Assembly: GCF_003597395.2 (NCBI RefSeq)
Contig: NC_133770.1
Span: forward strand, 200,791,259 to 200,855,258
DNA length: 64,000 bases
Source of the DNA: Chelonoidis abingdonii
Taxonomy: Eukaryota; Chordata; Testudines; Testudinidae
Direction: 5' to 3'
The notes below the pieces were generated by a model, which saw nothing but the letters and a program-made list of their open reading frames with translations, did not search any database and had not been told where the DNA came from. The position numbers and the translations under genes were made by a program. This document shows, piece by piece, positions 63,301 through 64,000 of this stretch; position 1 is the stretch's first letter; every line of letters begins with the position of its first letter.

Positions 63301-64000
63301 GCATGTTCTGAGAAATTTTATTTTAAAGCTATTAATTAATTATGAAATTAACACCGAGCTGTTAAAAATGATGAAATTGTGAAATTTTAGAAATGTGCAC
63401 ATTTCCTTTTGCATGTTTTATGTCTAGTTGGACACGAACCTGAATAATTCAGGCTTCCAATCTAAACCCTGCTCATAGAATTATTTAGATAATGGGTAAA
63501 ATTTTCAGAAACATCTGCAAGATTGAGGCTCCTAAGTCCCATTTTTCAAAAGGGACTTAGGCATTTAAGAGTATAAGTACCACTGACTTGCTATGAAACT
63601 TAAGTGCCTAATGACCAGATTTTCTATGGTATTTAGGCACCTACAGATGTGGATAGGCAAACTGTCATATTTTCAAAAGCACTGAAGCAGGTTACGTGCC
63701 TAACTGCCTTGGAATCAATAGGAGATAGGTGCTGAACCAGCTTTGGTTCGTAACCAGGTGTTACTCACTTCTGAAAATGGAATGTAGTTTCCTAAAGCAC
63801 TCAGATGCATTTGAAAATATTACCTGATGCTTTAATCAGTTCTCAGAAGAAAGCAGCTCAGGTGTCTACCTCCCACAAGCTGAGATATACCTGGAAAAAT
63901 TTAGCTAGCCCATCAATGCTGGAAAATATGGACCTTTGGGTAAGTAAAATCTGCAACACTTTGCTGAAACACATTGCTATTTGATTTCCTAATTTTGAAG
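60311..64000. other. 3' flank, no gene seen
   Basis: AT-rich. 63110-63215 and 63490-63760 contain motifs of old dispersed repeats ('aattcagtggagttgtatat', 'caaaagggacttaggcattt'). No exon of DOK6, the gene that converges on CD226 in mammals, can be recognised. Confidence 0.5.
61461..61503 (+). repeat. (CATA)n(CA)n microsatellite
   Basis: Tandem 'tacatacatacata' followed by 'cacacacacacaca'. Confidence 0.9.

Noticed and set aside
58693..64000. Search for a DOK6 3' exon on the - strand
   Set aside because: Expected from mammalian gene order, but no frame resembling it was found; the flank may be too short.
1..64000. CRISPR arrays, operons and other prokaryotic features
   Set aside because: No regular repeat-spacer pattern; the window is vertebrate DNA.

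Overview
This is AT-rich vertebrate genomic DNA with large introns, one spliced protein-coding gene and a very high density of transposable-element relics. The relic types point to a turtle, most likely a cryptodire. They include CR1 LINEs in several subfamilies, a tRNA-derived SINE with a CR1-like 3' tail at 9065-9221, many short hAT elements with 8-bp target duplications, and Penelope-like terminal repeats. Species cannot be named from the sequence alone.

The only gene I can support is CD226 (DNAM-1), on the + strand, in six coding exons: 20716-20761, 21047-21376, 42485-42817, 52321-52432, 53348-53408 and 58555-58692. All junctions are GT-AG and in phase. The spliced frame is 339 codons plus a TGA stop. 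It encodes a short signal peptide beginning MDY, two Ig domains, a transmembrane helix, a basic juxtamembrane stretch, and a tail with the YxN / F-S-basic motif typical of CD226. The gene therefore looks intact. A non-coding 5' exon probably precedes it but cannot be fixed from the sequence.

Layout. 1-20.6 kb: intergenic 5' flank with CR1 copies, a SINE, an 835-base assembly gap (11297-12131), an inverted LINE fragment pair and a three-deep nested transposon stack (19026-20402). 20.7-58.7 kb: CD226; intron 2 (21.1 kb) and intron 3 (9.5 kb) hold most of the repeats. 58.7-64 kb: 3' flank with a CR1 3' end and ancient repeat debris. I found no exon of a neighbouring gene; in mammals the neighbours are RTTN and DOK6.

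I found no convincing new functional system. The items most worth a second look are the hammerhead-ribozyme-like core in a Penelope-like terminus (41855-41899), a 56/57 identical palindrome at 44731-44874, a fold-back hAT element with transposase C-terminal sequence in both arms (55315-56926), the nested insertion stack, and the inverted LINE that looks like twin priming (12460-14080).
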